Shown here piece after piece: positions 1 to 13,505 of a stretch of 64,000 nucleotides of DNA. Position 1 is the stretch's first letter. Each line of letters starts with the position of its first letter. A program made the position numbers and the translations under genes. The DNA comes from Stomorhina lunata (taxonomy: Eukaryota > Arthropoda > Insecta > Diptera > Rhiniidae), in NCBI GenBank assembly GCA_933228675.1, contig OW121743.1:112951781-113015780 (forward strand), read 5' to 3'. The notes below the pieces were generated by a model that was not told where the DNA came from, searched no databases, and worked only from the letters and a program-made list of their open reading frames with translations.

Positions 1-2945
1 AATTTTATACAAAAAAATTTTTTATAGAAAAATTTTACATCAAAAATTTTCTATAGAAAAATTTTATGCCAAAAAATTTTTACAGATAAATTTTACACCA
101 AAAATTTTTTATAGAAAAAATTTTTTATTGAAAAATTAAACACCAAAAATTTTCTATAGATAAATTTTTCACCAAAAATTTTCTACAGAAAAATTCTACA
201 CCAAAAATTTTGTATAGAAAAATTTTACACCAAAAAATTTTTATAAAAAAATTTTACATGAAAAATTTTTTATAGCAAAATTTTGTAGCAAAAACTTTCT
301 ATAGAAAAATTTTACACCAAAAATTTTCTATAGAAAAATTTTACACCAAAAATTTTCTATAGAAAAATTTTACACCAAAAATTTTCTATAGAAACATTTT
401 ACACCAAAAATTTTCTATTGAAAAATTTTACACCAAAAATTTTCTATAGAAAAATTTTGCACCCAAAATTTTATAAAAAAATTTTAAAAATATTTAACAC
501 AAAAAATTTTCTATTGAAAAATTTAACGCCAAAAATTGTATATAGAAAAATTTTACACCAAAAATTTTCTGTAGAAAAGTTTTACTCCAAAAATTTTCCA
601 TACAAAAAAAACTTTCTATAGAAAAATTTTATATAAAAAAATTTTATACCAAAAATTGTTTAAAGAAATATTTTATCCAAAAATTTTCTATTAAAAAATT
701 TTACACAAAAAAAATTTTCTAGAGAAAACTTAAACATCAATAATAAGTACAGAAAATTAAAAAAAAAATTTCTATAGAAAAATTTTTCATAAAAATTTTC
801 TATAGAAAAATTTTTTACCAGAAAAAACTTTAAAATCTAAAATTTTGTATAGAAAAATTTTACAAAAAAATTTTCCATAGAAAAAATTGACACCAAAAAT
901 TATTTGTAGAAAAATTTTACACAAAAATTTTCTAAAGAAAAATTTTACACCCAAATTTTCTATACAAAAATTTTACACCAAAAGTTTTTCGTAGAAAAAT
1001 TTTATACCAAAAATTTTCTGTAAACAAATTTTATGCTTAAATTTTCTATAGAAAAATTTTACACTAAAAATTTTCTATGTAAAAATTTTACACCAAAATT
1101 TTCTATAAAAAATTTTAACTTCAAAAATTTTCTATAGAAAATTTCAACTTAAAAAATTTTGACGACTAGAATTCTTTTATAGAAAATTTTGACAAAAAAA
1201 TTTCTATAGAAAATACTAATATCAAATATTTTTTAAAGAAAATTTTAACATCAAAAATTTTTTATAGAAAATTTTAACATTTCTATAGAAAATTTTAACA
1301 TTAAGAATTTTCTATAAAAAAAAAAATTTAACATAAAAAATTTTGTATCAAAAAATTTTACATCAAAAATTTCTATAGTAAACATTGAAATAGAACAATT
1401 TTTATTGAAATTTTAGAATCAAAATTTCTCTAGAAAACTTTCACATTAAATTTTTTCTTTAGAAAACTTTAACATAAAAAAACTTCTATCATCAACACTT
1501 TTCTATAAAAAATTTCAACTTTTTATTTTCTATAAAAAAATTTAACATCAAATATTTTCTATAGAACATTTTAATATCAAATATTTTCCATCAAGAATTT
1601 TGGATAGAAAATTTTTACATCAAAAATTTTCTAAAGAAAATTTTAACATCAAAAATTTTATTTTGAAAAATTTGACACCAAAAATTTTCTATAGAAAATT
1701 TTAACATCAAAAATCTTTTCTGGCTAACTAAAATTAATTTCTTTCAATCAAAAATTTTCTGTAAAAAATTTAATATCAAAATTTTCTATAAAAAATTATA
1801 ACATCAAAAATTTTCTAGAGGAAATTTTAACAAAAGTTTTCTATAAAAGTTTTTACATCAAAAATATTCTATAAAAAACTTTAGTATCAAAAAGATTTTA
1901 AAGAAAATTTTAACATCAAAATTTTTTTAAAGAAAACTTTGATATCAAAAATTTTCTATAGAAAATTTAAATATCAACAATTTTCTTTAGAAAATTTTCA
2001 CATCAAAAATTTTTTATAGAAAAATCTAGCATCAAAAATTTTCTATAGAAAATTTAAACATCAAAAATATTCTATAGAATTTTTAACATCAAACGTTTTC
2101 TATAGAAAATTTTAAAATAAAAAATTTTCTATAGAAAACTTTAACATTAAATATTTTTATAGAGAATCTTAAAATAAAAGATTTCGAATAGAAAACTTCA
2201 ATATCAAAAATTTTCTTTAGAATATTTTAACATCAAAGATTTAAAAAAAATGTATTATCTTAAATTTTCTAGAGATACTTTATTATCAAAAATTTTCGAT
2301 AAAAAATTTAAATATAAAACATTTTTTATAGAAAATTTTAACATAAACAATTTTCTGTAGAAAATTTTACAACCAAAAGTTTTCTATAAAAAAATTTTAG
2401 CATCAAAAATTTTCTATAACAAAATTTAACACCAAAATTTTTTTATAGAAAACACCAAAAATTTTCATTATAAAATTTTAACATCAAAACTTTTCTATAA
2501 AAAATTTTAACATCAACAATTTTCTATAGAAAATTATATCATCAAAAATTTTATTAAAAACTTTATTATCAAAAATTTTCTATAGAAGCTTTAAAATTAA
2601 AATTAATTAAATTAAAATTTTTTCATAGAAAATTTTAATATAAATTTTCTATGAAAAATTTTAACGTAAAAAATTTTATATCTAAAAATTTGACATCAAA
2701 AATTTCCTATAAAAAACCTTGGCAATCAAAAATGTTTATATAAAATTGTAATATTAAATATTTTTTATATGAAATTTTAACATCAAAAATTTTCTGTAGA
2801 AAATCTTAACATCAAAAAATTTCTATACAAAATTTTAACATTAAAAATTTTAATAGATGATAATTTTATATAGAAAACATTGACATCAAAAATTTAAACA
2901 TAAACAATTTTCTATAGAAAATTTAAGGTAAAACATTTTCTATGC
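1..2945. repeat. 29-bp dyad-core tandem array, degenerate
   Basis: Tandem repeat with core TTTTCTATAGAAAA. The core spacing is 29 bp (for example CTATAG at 329 and 358). The linker is mostly ACACCAAAA up to about 1.1 kb and AACATCAAAA after that, so two subfamilies adjoin. Units are diverged by substitutions and small indels. The array runs off the left edge. Short open frames inside it are periodic and not coding. Confidence 0.95.
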
Positions 2946-4846
2946 CGTATGTGTATTATCCAGACAATAATTGGATATTTTGAATGTTATTATACATATT
3001 TTTGGTTTTTTTACTAACATTTAAAATGAAAGCAAAGACTTTATATTATATGAATTCACTGCTTAAATTTTCGATAGTTTTAACACAGACAATGTTTTGT
3101 TTAATTTTTTTTTTTAGAATCTCTTTTTTTCTAGCTCCATTTCCTGTTAAATGCATTTTGTTCCTGGGGTTTTATAATTAAGTGTATGGTTTTTAGCTTA
3201 ATTTTGTGTTAAACATTTTACACATTATGTGGATATTATAGAAACGAGAATACATGAATGTAACTACAATATTTGCTGTTAGCTATTAGTTTTTAGTTGC
3301 AGTAATTAAACAAACAAAAAAATAATAGAAAAACTAAATACAAAATATATACATGGGAAAGAAAAACATATAAAGTGATTTATAATATAATTAAATGAAA
3401 CAATAGAAACGATTTATTATATAGTCAGCAAAAAAAAATATTTGAGTTAGGAAAAAAACGACAGATAACTGGCAGCAGCTATAGTCGAAAGGATGAATGT
3501 ATTGTGTGTAAGTAAATTTTAAAACTAATTTGTGAAACAATAGAATTTAGCCATTTTTTTGATGAGTTGTTAAGTTTCAATTTATAAATTTGAGAGAAAA
3601 AAATATCAAGGTTTTTTATTAGACGTTTTTCCACTTATTAAAGGTATTTTTATTTCAGTGTTTTTACAATGACAATGATCTTGAGAATCGCACAATCATA
3701 ATTTTTCAAAACAATTTGCCTCGGAACATCTCCCTGTAGCAATTACTATTGTATGCAACGTGCAACAAATATGATCACATTTCTATACAAAAAATTGTTT
3801 ACAGAAAAATTTTATATTTTGTCAGCTAATGTCGATAATGTATGTCCTTATACAAAGACTAATATTGCCTTTAAAAAAATTTCAAGCTAAAAAACTTTAA
3901 TTTCATTTTACACTTATCCTTAAACCAAATCTTATGAATTTTAAATTACTTCATAAACACTTCAACAAACAAATTAAAATTCAATTTAAAATGAGAAAAA
4001 AGAAATGAAAATAATTCATAAGCAAAATTTCTTAACTTGAATTAAAAAGTTCTTTTTTTTCGGAAAAAAGGAAAAAATAAACAAAAGTATAAATTCAATT
4101 ATCGATATGCAAATTATAACAAAATATTTGCTTTACATATTTTTTCCGTTTTCAAGTAAAAAATTATAAATTACAAAAAATTTCAAAACTCCCATAAAAA
4201 ATAAAGCTCACACTTTCGTAGCAAAAATTTCATTTAAAGCTTCAACATTTTCACACAACAATAATTTCTGAATTTCTAACATAAATTATTTTTTAAATAA
4301 ACTTTAAGAATTTATTCAGCAAATAATTAGTATGCCAAACACATAAGAATTCTAGCCGACAAAATAACAGCCAAGAAATTAGCATCAAAATAAAAAAATA
4401 ATTAAAATAAACTGAAACGAGAATATATATGAACGAGTAAAGAAATCTATTCAACATTTCAGCCACTTAACAAACTGGGAAAACTGAGGCTGACTGTAGT
4501 TAAAGATTCAAAAAAGCATGAAATTGTTTGAATTTTTAAACAATTTCTTAAACAAACTCACAATCACACCTACACTTATACAGATGTCAAAATACGCCCT
4601 TTTGTTGATAAGTCCTTCCTTGTTGTATGTTAAAATGAAAATTTGATGAAAATTTCTTCAATGAAAGCTTTTGCTAATTAAAGTACAACCAATCAATTAA
4701 CATTAATGCGAATAAGTTAGAGTGTTATAATCAGCCTTGCTAGATCTTATATACCCTATATCAATTTCTTTGTTCAATATATATCCGAGGGAGCAGTAGG
4801 TCAAAAAAGGGCCTAACGTGTTTGCAACAGAAATAGAGTGAGAGGC
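2946..4846. other. unique AT-rich DNA, no gene seen
   Basis: Non-repetitive AT-rich sequence. Two pyrimidine-rich AG sites near 3118-3135 resemble plus-strand splice acceptors, but no open frame with a matching donor follows. I see no coding region. Confidence 0.6.
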
Positions 4847-4882
4847 AGACGGAGACAGACAGACAGAAACACAGACAGAAAC

Positions 4883-4929
<47 letters not shown>

Positions 4930-4932
4930 TGC

Positions 4933-4999
<67 letters not shown>

Positions 5000-5004
5000 T
5001 AGAC
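4847..5004. repeat. (GACA)n microsatellite
   Basis: About 150 bp of nearly pure CAGA/GACA tetranucleotide with a few interruptions (a GCAGAC near 4930, AGAAACAC near 4865-4885). Because the period of 4 is not a multiple of 3, all frames stay open and give a spurious cysteine/serine-rich minus-strand reading. Confidence 0.97.
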
Positions 5005-5340
5005 AAATCATCATTAACCCTCGAAGAAAAGCAACTAAAACTTATGTTAATTGAAATAACAAATCGAAATCATGGTTTGAAATCGATTTTGAAGCAGAAG
5101 TTTCCATGATTTTAGTATCATTTTTACTGAGAATTCAAAAACCTGTCTAGATTGTCTAGTCATCCTAAAAGTCATGAGTCATCCCACAACTTTTGACTTA
5201 TCCTAAAACTCCGGAGTCGTTCTATAATTGCTGAGTCATTCTAAAATTCTTAACTTATGAAAAAACTGCTGAATCATCCCAAAACCGCCGAGACATCTAA
5301 TCCCAACATTTCTGAGGGATATTCGGTTAAAAACTAATGA
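5005..5340. other. unique spacer with short ATCCTAAAA-type echoes
   Basis: No gene seen. Between about 5150 and 5310 the words GAGTCAT and CATCCTAAAA or CATCCCAAAA recur loosely every 20-30 bp, suggesting an old decayed simple repeat. Confidence 0.4.
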
Positions 5341-6735
5341 AGGAAATTTGCAAATAAAATTTCTATAGAAATTTATTTAAAAAATTGTAATAAGAAATTT
5401 TTTTATAAAAAATTTTATGAGAAACTTATATGAAAAAACTTTTGCTAAGAAATTTCCATAAAAAAAATTTACAAAAAATTCTATGGAAAAATTTGGATAG
5501 AAAGTCCCTTCAAGAAATTTTTTATAAAATTTTGTATAGAAAATTTTTGAAAAATAAATTTGTAGACAATTTTTTTGGTAAGAAATTTTGACAAGAAATC
5601 GCTATAAAAAAATTTCTATAAAAAAAAATTTAGATAAAAATTTCTATAGACAATTTTTAATAAAAATTTCTATAGAAAATTTTTATTAAAAAATTCTATA
5701 GAAAATTTTTAATAAAAATTTCTATAGAAAATTTTTATTAAAAAAATTCTATAGAAAAATTAATAAAATTAATAAAAATTTCTATAGAAAATATTTGATA
5801 AAATTTCTATAGAAAATTTTTGATAAAATTTCTATAGAAAATTTTTGATAAAATTCCTATAGAAAATTTTTGATAAAATTTCTATAGAAAATTTTTGATA
5901 AAAATTCTATAGAAAATTTTTGATTAAATTTTCTGTGGAAAATTGTTGATAAAAATTTGTATAGAAAATTTTTTATAAAATTTCTATAGAAAATTTTTGA
6001 TAAAAATTTCTATAGAAAATTTTTTATAAAAATTTTTTATAGAAAATTTTTTATAAAAATTTTTAATAGAAAATTTTTTTATAGAAAATTTTTTATAGAA
6101 AATTTTTTTATAGAAAATTTTTTATAGAAAATTTTTTATCAAAATTTTTTATAGAAAATGTTGTATAAAATTTTCTACAGAAAATTTTTGTTATGAAATT
6201 TCTAAAGAAAATTCCATAGAAAATACGTTATAAAAATTTCTGTAGAAAATGTTTGAAAAAAGTTTCTATAGAAAATTTTTATAAAAAAAATTTCCATGAA
6301 AAATTTTTTATAAAAATTTCTATAGAAAACTTTTGATACAAATTTCTATATGAAATTTTTGATAAAAATGTATATTAAAAATTTTTGATAAAAATTTATA
6401 TTAAAAATTTTTGATAAAAATTTCTATAGACAATTTTTGTTAAGAAATTTCTAAAAAAAAAAAATTGTCAACAAAATTTCTATAGAAAATATTTATAAAA
6501 ATTTCTATAAAAATTTTTGATAAAAATTTCTAAAAAAAAATTTATAAAAATTTCTATAAAAATTCAATTAAAATTTTTGATACAAATTTTTGTATAATTG
6601 GTTTATCCAAAAATTATTATAAGAAATTTTTTCAGATAATTTTGCATAATAGATTTCTCTAGAAAATTTTTTATAAGATATTTCCATAGAAAATTTTTAA
6701 AAAGATAGTTCTAAACAAAAGTTTTTATAAAAAAG
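5341..6735. repeat. 25-26-bp dyad-core tandem array
   Basis: Core CTATAGAAAATTTTT with linker GATAAAATT or GATAAAAATT. CTATAG at 5832 and the matching core at 5857 give a period of 25; units with one more A give 26. It is most regular at 5640-6120 and degenerates on both sides. Confidence 0.93.
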
Positions 6736-6955
6736 TAAGAAACTTCGAGAGTCAGTCAAACCCGACCTTTCGGTCGAGCTTTTTCGTGCAAAAAGACAAA
6801 TATTTGTTAAATTTTTTTCATCATACAAATATTTGCTCAAGGTTTATATATTTAAGTCTTTAAGATGGGTCTAAGGCCAAAGTTTCTATTCGTTACATAC
6901 ATCAGCACAAACTTATAATACCTTTTCCACCTATGGTGGTGAAGGGTATAAATAC
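6736..6955 (+). mobile_element. dispersed-element fragment with hairpin
   Basis: Begins AAGTAAGAAACTTCG, carries the hairpin CGACCTTTCGGTCG near 6764-6777, and ends with CCACCTATGGTGG followed by GAAGGGTATAAAT. An AAGTAA start, a GC hairpin and a GGGTATA end resemble repeat ends that are abundant in higher fly genomes. It separates two unrelated AT-rich segments. Family assignment is inference. Confidence 0.45.
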
Positions 6956-7739
6956 CAATAGAAAATTTTTCAAAAAGGCCACTTACAACCTAGTTTTGTG
7001 AGTAATCTATATTATTAAAAGTTTGTCGTATTAGTTTTCATTTCACTAGTTCATTTCTTAAATGAAAATCTAAAACTCCAAAGCTGGAAGTATTCCTCTG
7101 TCAAAAGCTCAACTATATCAAATACAAAAAATGCCTTAGGGATCAAATATTTATGCAAGCATTAACTTTACCGTTAATGAAAACGGAGCTATTGAAAGTT
7201 TAAAGCTAAAGGCCTATTATTACAGATGAGTGTTTGTGTGTATGAACAAATAAAAGTATTGGTTGTGTCTAAGTATTTCCCTTTGAATGAGTGTTTGTTT
7301 TAGAACCGGTACTTTTTAACAGCTAAATTCCTCTACTTTTTATAAAAACCTGTTATTTGTAAATTAAAGTTTTATGGTTATTTTCAAATGTCTATAAACT
7401 TCTGTGGGAGAATGAGGTAAATCCATATAAAATTCTGGAAAATGTTCTAGCCTTTGTAGGTAAACGATTGTATTGTTCATACTTCGTTACCAAAAGGAAC
7501 ACAGGTTTTTGTTGGATTGATCTAAATTAAATTTCTAGCTTTTGTTTAGGATTAAACCTCATATAGGCAGAGGATATACGGAAAATGTAGATTGCTTTGA
7601 ATAAATAATAAAATCGACTGTTGGTCATTGAAAAGCTTCATAGTTTTGATATAATTTTAGGTGAAATGTTTTCAGATACTCATTAGAATTTAATGTTTAA
7701 AGATCAAGGGCATAGGAATAAGATATGTAACGAAAAATT
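6956..7739. other. unique DNA, no gene seen
   Basis: Ordinary AT-rich intergenic or intronic sequence. An acceptor-like site near 7308 followed by GAG|GTAAAT near 7418 was checked; all three frames between them contain stops. Confidence 0.5.
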
Positions 7740-8050
7740 ATTAATTTTTTTGTAGAAAAAATTTTACTATATATTTCAAATTGTTCTATAGTAACATTTT
7801 TATTATCAAATTTTTTTCTATATAAAAATTTTCATTATCAAATTCTTTCTATAGAAAAATTTTCAGTATCAAAATTTTGTCTGTAAAAAACTTTCGTCAT
7901 GAAATACTTTTTTTCACTATCAAAATTTTTTCTATAGAAAAAATTTTTAAAATTTTTAAATAAAAAAATTTTTAAAATTTTTAAATAAAAAAATTTTCAC
8001 TTATAATACTTTTTCTATAGAATTTAAATTTTTTGTAGAAAAATGTTCAC
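7740..8050. repeat. small dyad-core array
   Basis: About nine degenerate units of CTATAGAAAAATTTTCA with linker CTATCAAATTTT. Includes a direct doublet of AAATTTTTAAATAAAAAAA near 7950-8000. Confidence 0.85.
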
Positions 8051-8940
8051 TAATTGTGAATTACACCCTTTAATTCAAACTGCCTGTATAAATATAAAAA
8101 CTATACACAAACACATCGAAAAACGGTTAATTATAGTTTACACTTGTATAAGTGAATTGAGGGGCTCCTCTACTCGTCAAGTACCTTTGGTACAACTTTT
8201 TGAATACTAAAGTTTAACGGCTTCAAAAATGTTCATCAAAAGTTCGTGTTATGCTGTTGCTTTCGCATACAAATACATTCAAATTGGCTCTAAAATGTTG
8301 GCACTTGTAGTAATTGTTTAGACATTTTAGCCCAAATAATAACTTCGAAACAGCGAACAACAAAAACCAAAAGCCAAAAACAAAATTTATAAGTTTAAAA
8401 GTAGCTACAAATTTTTCGAGTGAATTTTAATTAGTTGATTTAGCGCGAAAATAGCAAATGAAATAAATTACATAATAGTAAGCCTAAATTTAAAGGAAAA
8501 TTGCTAATTAAAATTCAATAAAGTTTGTATTGTAGTCGTTCAAAGTATGAAAAAGGCAAAATAAGAATCTAAGGATATCAAGGGTCATTTGGATTTTCTT
8601 TTGTCAGGCTTAAAAGCTTACACGTGTTGAAGGATTTGATACTTATGGTTTTAGATTTCTAGCCATTTTGAATTATTTTTGTGAGATAAACGAAAAATAT
8701 TTATTAGAATTTTAATTTCTTTGAAGAAAATATGATATTTTATGTGTACCCTGGCAATATTAAGTAGCGTTTAGAAATTTTTATCAAAGTGATGTCATGA
8801 CAATAATATTACTGCTTTTTTATTAAAAAAAGGAACATTTTAAAAAATGATAAGAGAAAAGTTAAAAAGAAAGTAGCTCTTCAAATTAGGATAACATTAT
8901 CAACCCTTTTAGTATTTCAAAAACTTTTCAGTATTAAAGC
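8051..8940. other. unique DNA, no gene seen
   Basis: AT-rich sequence with no credible open frame, splice pair or repeat family recognised. Confidence 0.5.
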
Positions 8941-8965
8941 AATATTTTTAAATTTTCTATAGCAA

Positions 8966-9260
8966 ATTTAAATTTTTAATAGAAAAATTTTAATTTTTTA
9001 CTTTTCCTATAGAAAATTTTTCATTACGAGTATTTTAAAAGTTTTCTATTTGAATTAATTTTAAATTTTTCTATATTTTTTTAAATTTTTCTACATAAAA
9101 ATTTTAAAATTTTTCTATAGAAAAATTTTCAATGTTTGTAGAAAAAATTTAAAATATTGAAAATTTTTCTATTGAAAAATTTAAAAAAATTTTCAATTTT
9201 CTACAGAAAAATTTTCAATATTTTAAAATTTTTCTATAGAAAAATTTTCCATATTTTAAA
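8966..9260 (+). repeat. left arm of long inverted repeat
   Basis: Positions 9001-9053 are the exact reverse complement of 10013-10065. The match includes the non-periodic word CATTACGAG (9022-9030), whose partner CTCGTAATG is at 10036-10044. Similarity continues with small indels toward 9260 and leftward to about 8966. Confidence 0.85.
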
Positions 9261-9779
9261 ATTTTTCCATAAGAAAATTTTCAATATTTTAAAATTTTTC
9301 CATAAGAAAATTTTCAATATTTTTATATTTTTCTATAAGAAAAATTTTCAATATTTTAAAAATTTTGCTATAGAAAAATTTTCAATATTTTAAAATTTTT
9401 CTATAGAAAAATTATTAATATTTTAAAATTTTTCTATAGAAAAGTTTTCTATATTTTAAAATTTATCTATAGAAAATTTTTCGATATTTTAAAATTTTTC
9501 TATAGAAACAAATTTTATAAGAAAAATTTTAAATATTTTAAAATTTTTCTATAGAAACAAATTTTATAAGAAAAATTTTTAATATTTTAAAATTTTTCTG
9601 TGGATAATAATTTTGAAAATTTTTCTATAGAAAAATTTTCAATAATTTAAAAATTTTCAATAATTTAAAATTTTTCTATAGAAAAATTTTCAATAATTTA
9701 AAATTTTTTTTAGAAAAATTTTCATTCATTAAAATTTTTCTATAGAAAAATTTTAAATAATTTAAATTTTTCTATAGAA

Positions 9780-10095
9780 AATTTTAAAATATTGAAAGTT
9801 TTTCTATAGATAAATTTTAAAATATTGAAAATTTTTCTATAGAAAAATTTTAAAATATTGAAAATTTTTCTATAGAAAATTGAAAATTTTTTAAAATTTT
9901 TCAATAGAAAAATTTACAAACATTGAAAATTTTTCTATAGAAAAATTTTAAAATTTTTATGTAGAAAAATTTAAAAAAATATAGAAAATTTATAGAAAAA
10001 TTTAAAATTATTTCAAATAGAAAACTTTTAAAATACTCGTAATGAAAAATTTTCTATAGGAAAAGTAAAAAATTAAAAAATATTGAAAATTTTTC
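9780..10095 (-). repeat. right arm of long inverted repeat
   Basis: Partner of the arm at 8966-9260. It has a 12-bp insertion near 9985 relative to the left arm and an indel near 9895. The centre of symmetry is near 9533. The arm explains why linker polarity flips at about 9.78 kb. Confidence 0.85.
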
Positions 10096-11808
10096 TATAG
10101 AAAAATATTAAAATATTGAAAATTTTTCTATAGAAAAATTTTAAAATATTGAAAATTTTTCTATAGAAAAATTTTAAAATATTGAAAATTTTTCTATAGA
10201 AAAATTTTAAAATATTGAAAATTTTTCTATAGAAAAATTTTAAAATATTGAAAATTTTTCTATAGAAAAATTTTAAAATATTGAAAATTTTTCTATAGAA
10301 AAATTTTAAAATATTGAAAATTTTTCTATAGAAAAATTTTAAAATATTGAAAATTTTTCTATAGAAAAATTTTAAAATATTGAAAATTTTTCTATAGAAA
10401 AATTTTAAAATATTGAAAATTTTTCTATAGAAAAATTTTAAAATATTGAAAATTTTTCTATAGAAAAATTTTAAAATATTGAAAATTTTTCTATAGAAAA
10501 ATTTTAAAATATTGAAAATTTTTCTATAGAAAAATTTTAAAATATTGAAAATTTTTCTATAGAAAAATTTTAAAATATTGAAAATTTTTCTATAGAAAAA
10601 TTTTAAAATATTGAAAATTTTTCTATAGAAAAATTTTAAAATATTGAAAATTTTTGTATAGAAAAATTTTAAAATATTGAAAATTTTTCTATAGAAAAAT
10701 CTTCAATAATTTAAAATATTTCTATAGAAAATTTTTCGATATTTTAAAATTTTGCTATAGAAAAATTTTCATTATTATTTAAAGTTTTCAAAATTTTTCT
10801 TGAGAAAAATTTTAAAATATAGACAATTTTTCTATAGAAAAATTTTAAAATATTGAAAATTTTCAAAAGATTTTCTATAGAAAAGTTTAAGATTATTTTT
10901 TCTATGAAAAATTTTTAATAGTTGAAAAATTAAAAATTTTTTTAAATTTTTTTATAGAAAAAACTTTAAAAAATTTTTTGATTCTAATAAAAATTTTAAA
11001 ATTTTTTATAGAAAACTTTTAAATTTTTAAAAGCTTTTCTTTAAAATTTTTCTATTGAAAAATTTTCAATAATTTAAAATTTTTCTATAGAAAAATGTTT
11101 AATAATTTAAAATTTTTCTATAGCAAAATTTTTTAAAATTTAAGATTTTTCTATAGCAAAATTTTTCTATAGAAAAACTTTCAATATTTTTAAATTTTCC
11201 TATAGAAAAATTTTCAATATTTTAAAATTTTCCTATAGATAAATTTTCAATATTTTAAAATTTTTCTATAGAAAAATTTTCAATATTTTAAAATTTTTCT
11301 ATAGAAAAATTTTCAATATTTTAAAATTTTTCTATAGAAAAAATTTTAATAATTTAAAATTTTTCTATAGAAAAATTTTCAATATTTTGAAATTTTTCTA
11401 TAGAAAAATTTTCAATATTTTAAAATTTTTATATAGAAAAATTTTCAATATTTTTAAATTTTTCTATTGAAAAATTATAAGAAAAATTTTTAGCATTTGA
11501 AAATTGTTCTATACAAAAATTTTGAGAATTTTAAAATTTTATATAGAAAAGTTTAAATACTATAATTTTCTACAAAAAAAAAATAGAGAACTTTAAAATT
11601 TTTTCATTGAAAAATTTTCTGTATTTTAAATTTTTTCTATGGAAATTTTAGTATTTTCTAATTTTAAGTATTTTTCAATTTTTTTATAGAAAAATTTTGA
11701 GTATTTTAAAATTTTTTTTCTAGAGGAAAACTTTTAAAAATTAAAATATTGCTTTACAATATTTTTTTCAAAAAAATTTTTTACGTAACATTTTTTAGTT
11801 TTACTTAC

Positions 11809-11836
11809 CCAAAGCCTTCTTTGATTAATCCGCTTC
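11809..11836 (-). CDS. candidate 28-nt internal microexon (partial gene)
   Basis: On the minus strand the exon follows a strong acceptor (TTTGTTTTTTTTTTCAG) and ends at GG|GTAAGTAAAA, a consensus donor. It reads GA AGC GGA TTA ATC AAA GAA GGC TTT GG. Joined to the single C left at the end of the upstream candidate exon at 33290-33393, it gives CGA AGC GGA TTA ATC AAA GAA GGC TTT, that is R-S-G-L-I-K-E-G-F, without a stop, and leaves two bases for the next exon. It sits in a small island of normal composition at the edge of a repeat array. I do not recognise the protein. The short length allows chance, but both splice sites are near-ideal and the phase fits. Confidence 0.45.
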
Positions 11837-12925
11837 CTGAAAAAAAAACAAAAATTTAATAAATTTAGCAAATTTATTTTAAACATTAACCATTGTTAAA
11901 TTCTTCCGATTGTCATTAAAAATTTATTCAATTTACCCTTAAGGTTTTTAACAAATAAATGTAATCCCTCAATAAATTATTTTCTTGACTAACAAACGAA
12001 AATGCCAATGAGACTAAAACTGATGATGATGATGATGATAATGATAATTCTTTATTTCTGCTTCGTTTGTTCTGTTAAACATATAGAACATTCATTAAAT
12101 TTAATCTATTAATTCTGTTCAAATATGTTTTGAGCTTAAGCGTGGAAGAACAAATTTCTATTTTGTTTACTTGGGCACAATAAGAAATAATAAAGGGCGC
12201 ATAAATACCATAACAACATAAGTAACAAAAGCCAAAAAAAATATAACAATAAAATACTTAAAGACAAAAATGAACAACTCGAAAATCATTAATAAAATTT
12301 CAAAAATAAAACAACAATTGAACAACAAGAAAACTTTATCTTTCCTAATCTCTAAAGGAATCTTTTAGACCTTTCAAATTTCCCAGTATAAATATATATC
12401 TTACAGTAAACAATTCTCGGAAAATTTATTCATTTCATTGAAATTTTATTAAAACAAAGACAATTTATACAAAAACAATAAAATTATTATTATCCTTTTC
12501 CAGAAACTCTACTATTTATTTATGGCCCAAAATTCTTGGAAGAATTTTTCTTTTTTTATTTGTAATCCTCAAGTAGCCACAATATATGACACAAAATCAC
12601 ACATTTGACACATTTGTGGCTAATAACAATAAAAATTTATAAATAGTTAACAGACCATAAATAAATACTTTGTAGCACATTTTGTTTTATATTTGAATTC
12701 ATATAAAACATTATCCTTTGTTCGAAGATTTACCATAATGTGTTGTAAGCCCTTGCGATTGGCCGTTTTCTATTTCATATTTGGAACTTTTATTAATTTC
12801 GAAAAGAACATTATATTTTATAGTTAATACTTAAAATACGAGGGATATCTGTTTCATCAAAATAATAAAACTTAATGTCGTTAAAGGGTAGGTTTCCTAA
12901 AAATATTTGAGAAATATATCCATAA
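11837..12925. other. unique intron-like DNA with a short (GAT)n run
   Basis: AT-rich, no open frame of note. A GAT trinucleotide run (about 7 copies) lies near 12021-12045. Confidence 0.5.
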
Positions 12926-13019
12926 TATTAAATTTTTCAATAGAAAAATTTTCAATATTTTTAAATTTTTCTATAGAAAAATGTTCAATAATTTAAAATT
13001 TTTCTATAGAAAAATTTTC

Positions 13020-13505
13020 AACAATTTAAAAATTTTCTGCAGAAAAAGTTTCAATATTTTAAATTTTTTTTATAGAAAAATTTTCTATAATTTAAAATTT
13101 TTCTAAAGAAAAATTTTCAATATTTTTCAGTTTCTCTATAGAAAAATTTTCAATATTTTTAAATTTTTCTATAGGAAAATTTTCAATATTTTTAAATTTT
13201 TCTGTAGCTAAATTTTCAATATTTTTAAATTTTTCTATAGAAAAGTTTTCATTAATTTAAAATTTTTCTATAGAAAAATTTTCAATATTTTAAATTTTTC
13301 TATAAAAAAATTTTCAATATTTTTAAATTTTTATATAGAAAAATTTTTAATAATTTAAAATTTTTCTATAGAAAAATTTTCAATATTTTTAAAGTTTTCT
13401 ATAAAAAAACATATTTTTAAATTTTTATATATAAATTAAATTTTTATATAGAAAAATCTTCAAAATTTTAAATTTTTGTATAGAAAAATGTCAATGTCTT
13501 TAAAT
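13020..13505 (+). repeat. segmental duplication within array, copy 1
   Basis: Shares an ordered set of rare variants with 15060-15725: an AACAATTT unit, then TTTTTTTATAG, a CTATAATTT unit, a CTAAAG unit, then the terminal word GAAAAATGTCAATGTC. The offset is 2048 bp at the left end and 2220 bp at the right end, so the interior changed length after duplication. Confidence 0.75.

Larger units (their letters stand above)
8941..11790. repeat. 33-bp dyad-core array with orientation switches
   Basis: Unit is CTATAGAAAAATTTTCA plus ATATTTTAAAATTTTT in one orientation and the reverse complement in the other. Forward units fill about 9150-9770 and 11040-11480; reverse units (AAAATATTGAAAATTTTT) fill 9790-10690. 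The 10095-10690 block is nearly perfect, with 33-bp spacing (10095, 10128). Between 10.7 and 11.0 kb both orientations are mixed. The core is self-complementary, so only the linker shows the polarity. Confidence 0.95.

Noticed and set aside
4703..5014. Cys/Ser-rich minus-strand frames
   Set aside because: They come from the (GACA)n microsatellite, which is open in several frames at once.
7309..7417. Plus-strand acceptor/donor pair
   Set aside because: All three frames contain stop codons.
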